The notes under the pieces are model-generated. The model was not told the origin of the DNA and did not search any database. It saw only the letters and a list, made by a program, of their open reading frames with translations. DNA of 5,446 bases, taken from Bacillota bacterium. Lineage in GTDB: Bacteria > Bacillota > Clostridia > Peptostreptococcales > Anaerovoracaceae. Positions 4,995 to 5,446 of the stretch are shown one piece after another. The position numbers were made by a program, and so were the translations under genes. The stretch lies in the NCBI GenBank assembly GCA_017936025.1, contig JAGBGL010000165.1, forward strand, positions 1 to 5,446, read 5' to 3'. How positions within the stretch are numbered: position 1 is the first letter of the stretch; every line of letters begins with the position of its first letter.

Positions 4995-5446
4995 CTAATC
5001 TTCAATTCTGATGATCGTTGCACCGAGGCCTCTGAATTTATCAACGAGTTTTTCATATCCTCTGTCGATATGATAGATATCAGAAACTTCTGTAGTACCC
5101 TCTGCAACAAGTCCTGTCAGTATTACCGCGGCCCCCGCACGGAGGTCTGTCGCTACCACCTGCGCACCCTGGAGCTGTTTTCCTCCCGGGATGATAGCAC
5201 AGTTTCCATCAGTTTTTATGTTAGCGCCCTGACGGTTGAATTCTGCTACGTGCATGAATCTGTTTTCAAATACAGTTTCGATAACAACACTTGGTCCCTT
5301 TGCTACAGTCAGCAGAGCCATGAACGGGGACTGCATATCTGTAGGGAAACCCGGATAAGGCAGAGTTTTGATATCCGTAGAAACAATCGGATGCATATCA
5401 CCTCTTACAACCATACCTTCATCCGTCATGTATATTTCTGCACCAC
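4995..5446 (-). CDS. murA: UDP-N-acetylglucosamine 1-carboxyvinyltransferase (MurA), C-terminal part
   Basis: This is the last 149 residues of a gene that enters from the right edge; the frame stays open to 5446, so the internal Met at 5429 is not the start. MurA transfers enolpyruvate from PEP to UDP-GlcNAc, the first committed step of peptidoglycan synthesis, in the cytoplasm. Visible family motifs are PGFPTDMQ, holding the equivalent of the catalytic Asp305 of E. coli, then VFENRFMHV, DLRAGAA (Arg371 equivalent) and IYHIDRGYE (Arg397 equivalent). The last two arginines are 26 residues apart, as in E. coli. The fosfomycin-target Cys115 region lies outside the window. Firmicutes often carry two copies (MurA and MurZ), and which one this is cannot be told from this part. 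The gene ends with its own terminator and is not part of the fum unit. Confidence 0.96.
   Translation of the reverse strand, partial: GAEIYMTDEGMVVRGDMHPIVSTDIKTLPYPGFPTDMQSPFMALLTVAKGPSVVIETVFENRFMHVAEFNRQGANIKTDGNCAIIPGGKQLQGAQVVATDLRAGAAVILTGLVAEGTTEVSDIYHIDRGYEKLVDKFRGLGATIIRIED

Noticed and set aside
4871..5110. A 79-residue minus-strand reading frame across the murA tail, terminator and fum promoter
   Set aside because: It overlaps murA in another frame and then reads through the terminator and promoter; its sequence shows no family features.
1..5446. Mobile elements, CRISPR arrays, tRNA/rRNA, toxin-antitoxin or phage genes
   Set aside because: Nothing of these kinds was seen; nearly all of the window is accounted for by seven recognisable genes with short gaps.

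Overview
The window reads as chromosomal DNA of an anaerobic, Clostridia-like Firmicute. The grounds are moderate-to-low GC by eye, strong AGGAGG-type Shine-Dalgarno sites, tight head-to-tail genes, a class I (iron-sulfur) fumarase split into two subunits, and protein sequences of clostridial style. A genus cannot be assigned from this sequence alone. Every recognisable gene lies on the minus strand, so transcription runs from right to left.

Layout, in the direction of transcription. The right edge holds the C-terminal ~149 residues of a UDP-GlcNAc enolpyruvyl transferase (murA), closed by a strong intrinsic terminator at about 4956-4985. A good sigma-A-type promoter (TTGCAA, 18 bp spacer, TATAAT; 4919-4948) then starts a tight five-gene cluster. 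Its genes are fumarase alpha (fumA), fumarase beta (fumB), a single M16-family zinc peptidase, a compact D-2-hydroxyacid dehydrogenase of glycerate-dehydrogenase type, and a membrane-anchored GHL10/DigH-like glycosidase. Junctions are 10 nt, 0 nt, 9 nt and a 4-nt ATGA overlap, so co-transcription and translational coupling are likely. At the left edge, after about 79 bp, a second promoter candidate leads into the first 40 codons of metA (homoserine O-acyltransferase). metA runs off the window and is too short to appear as a long ORF.

How the genes fit together. The two fumarase subunits form one [4Fe-4S] hydratase linking fumarate and malate. The dehydrogenase probably reduces a small 2-keto acid such as hydroxypyruvate. 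The M16 peptidase probably degrades peptides in the cytoplasm. The GHL10 protein acts outside the membrane on glycans, possibly denuded peptidoglycan. No obvious single pathway joins all five, although the flanking murA and the GHL10 gene are both envelope-related.

I see no mobile element, CRISPR array, RNA gene or defence/toxin system. The most notable points are the shortened dehydrogenase, the unusual operon composition, the polybasic anchor on the glycosidase, and the promoter/operator-like arrangement in front of metA. This is mostly an ordinary housekeeping region.
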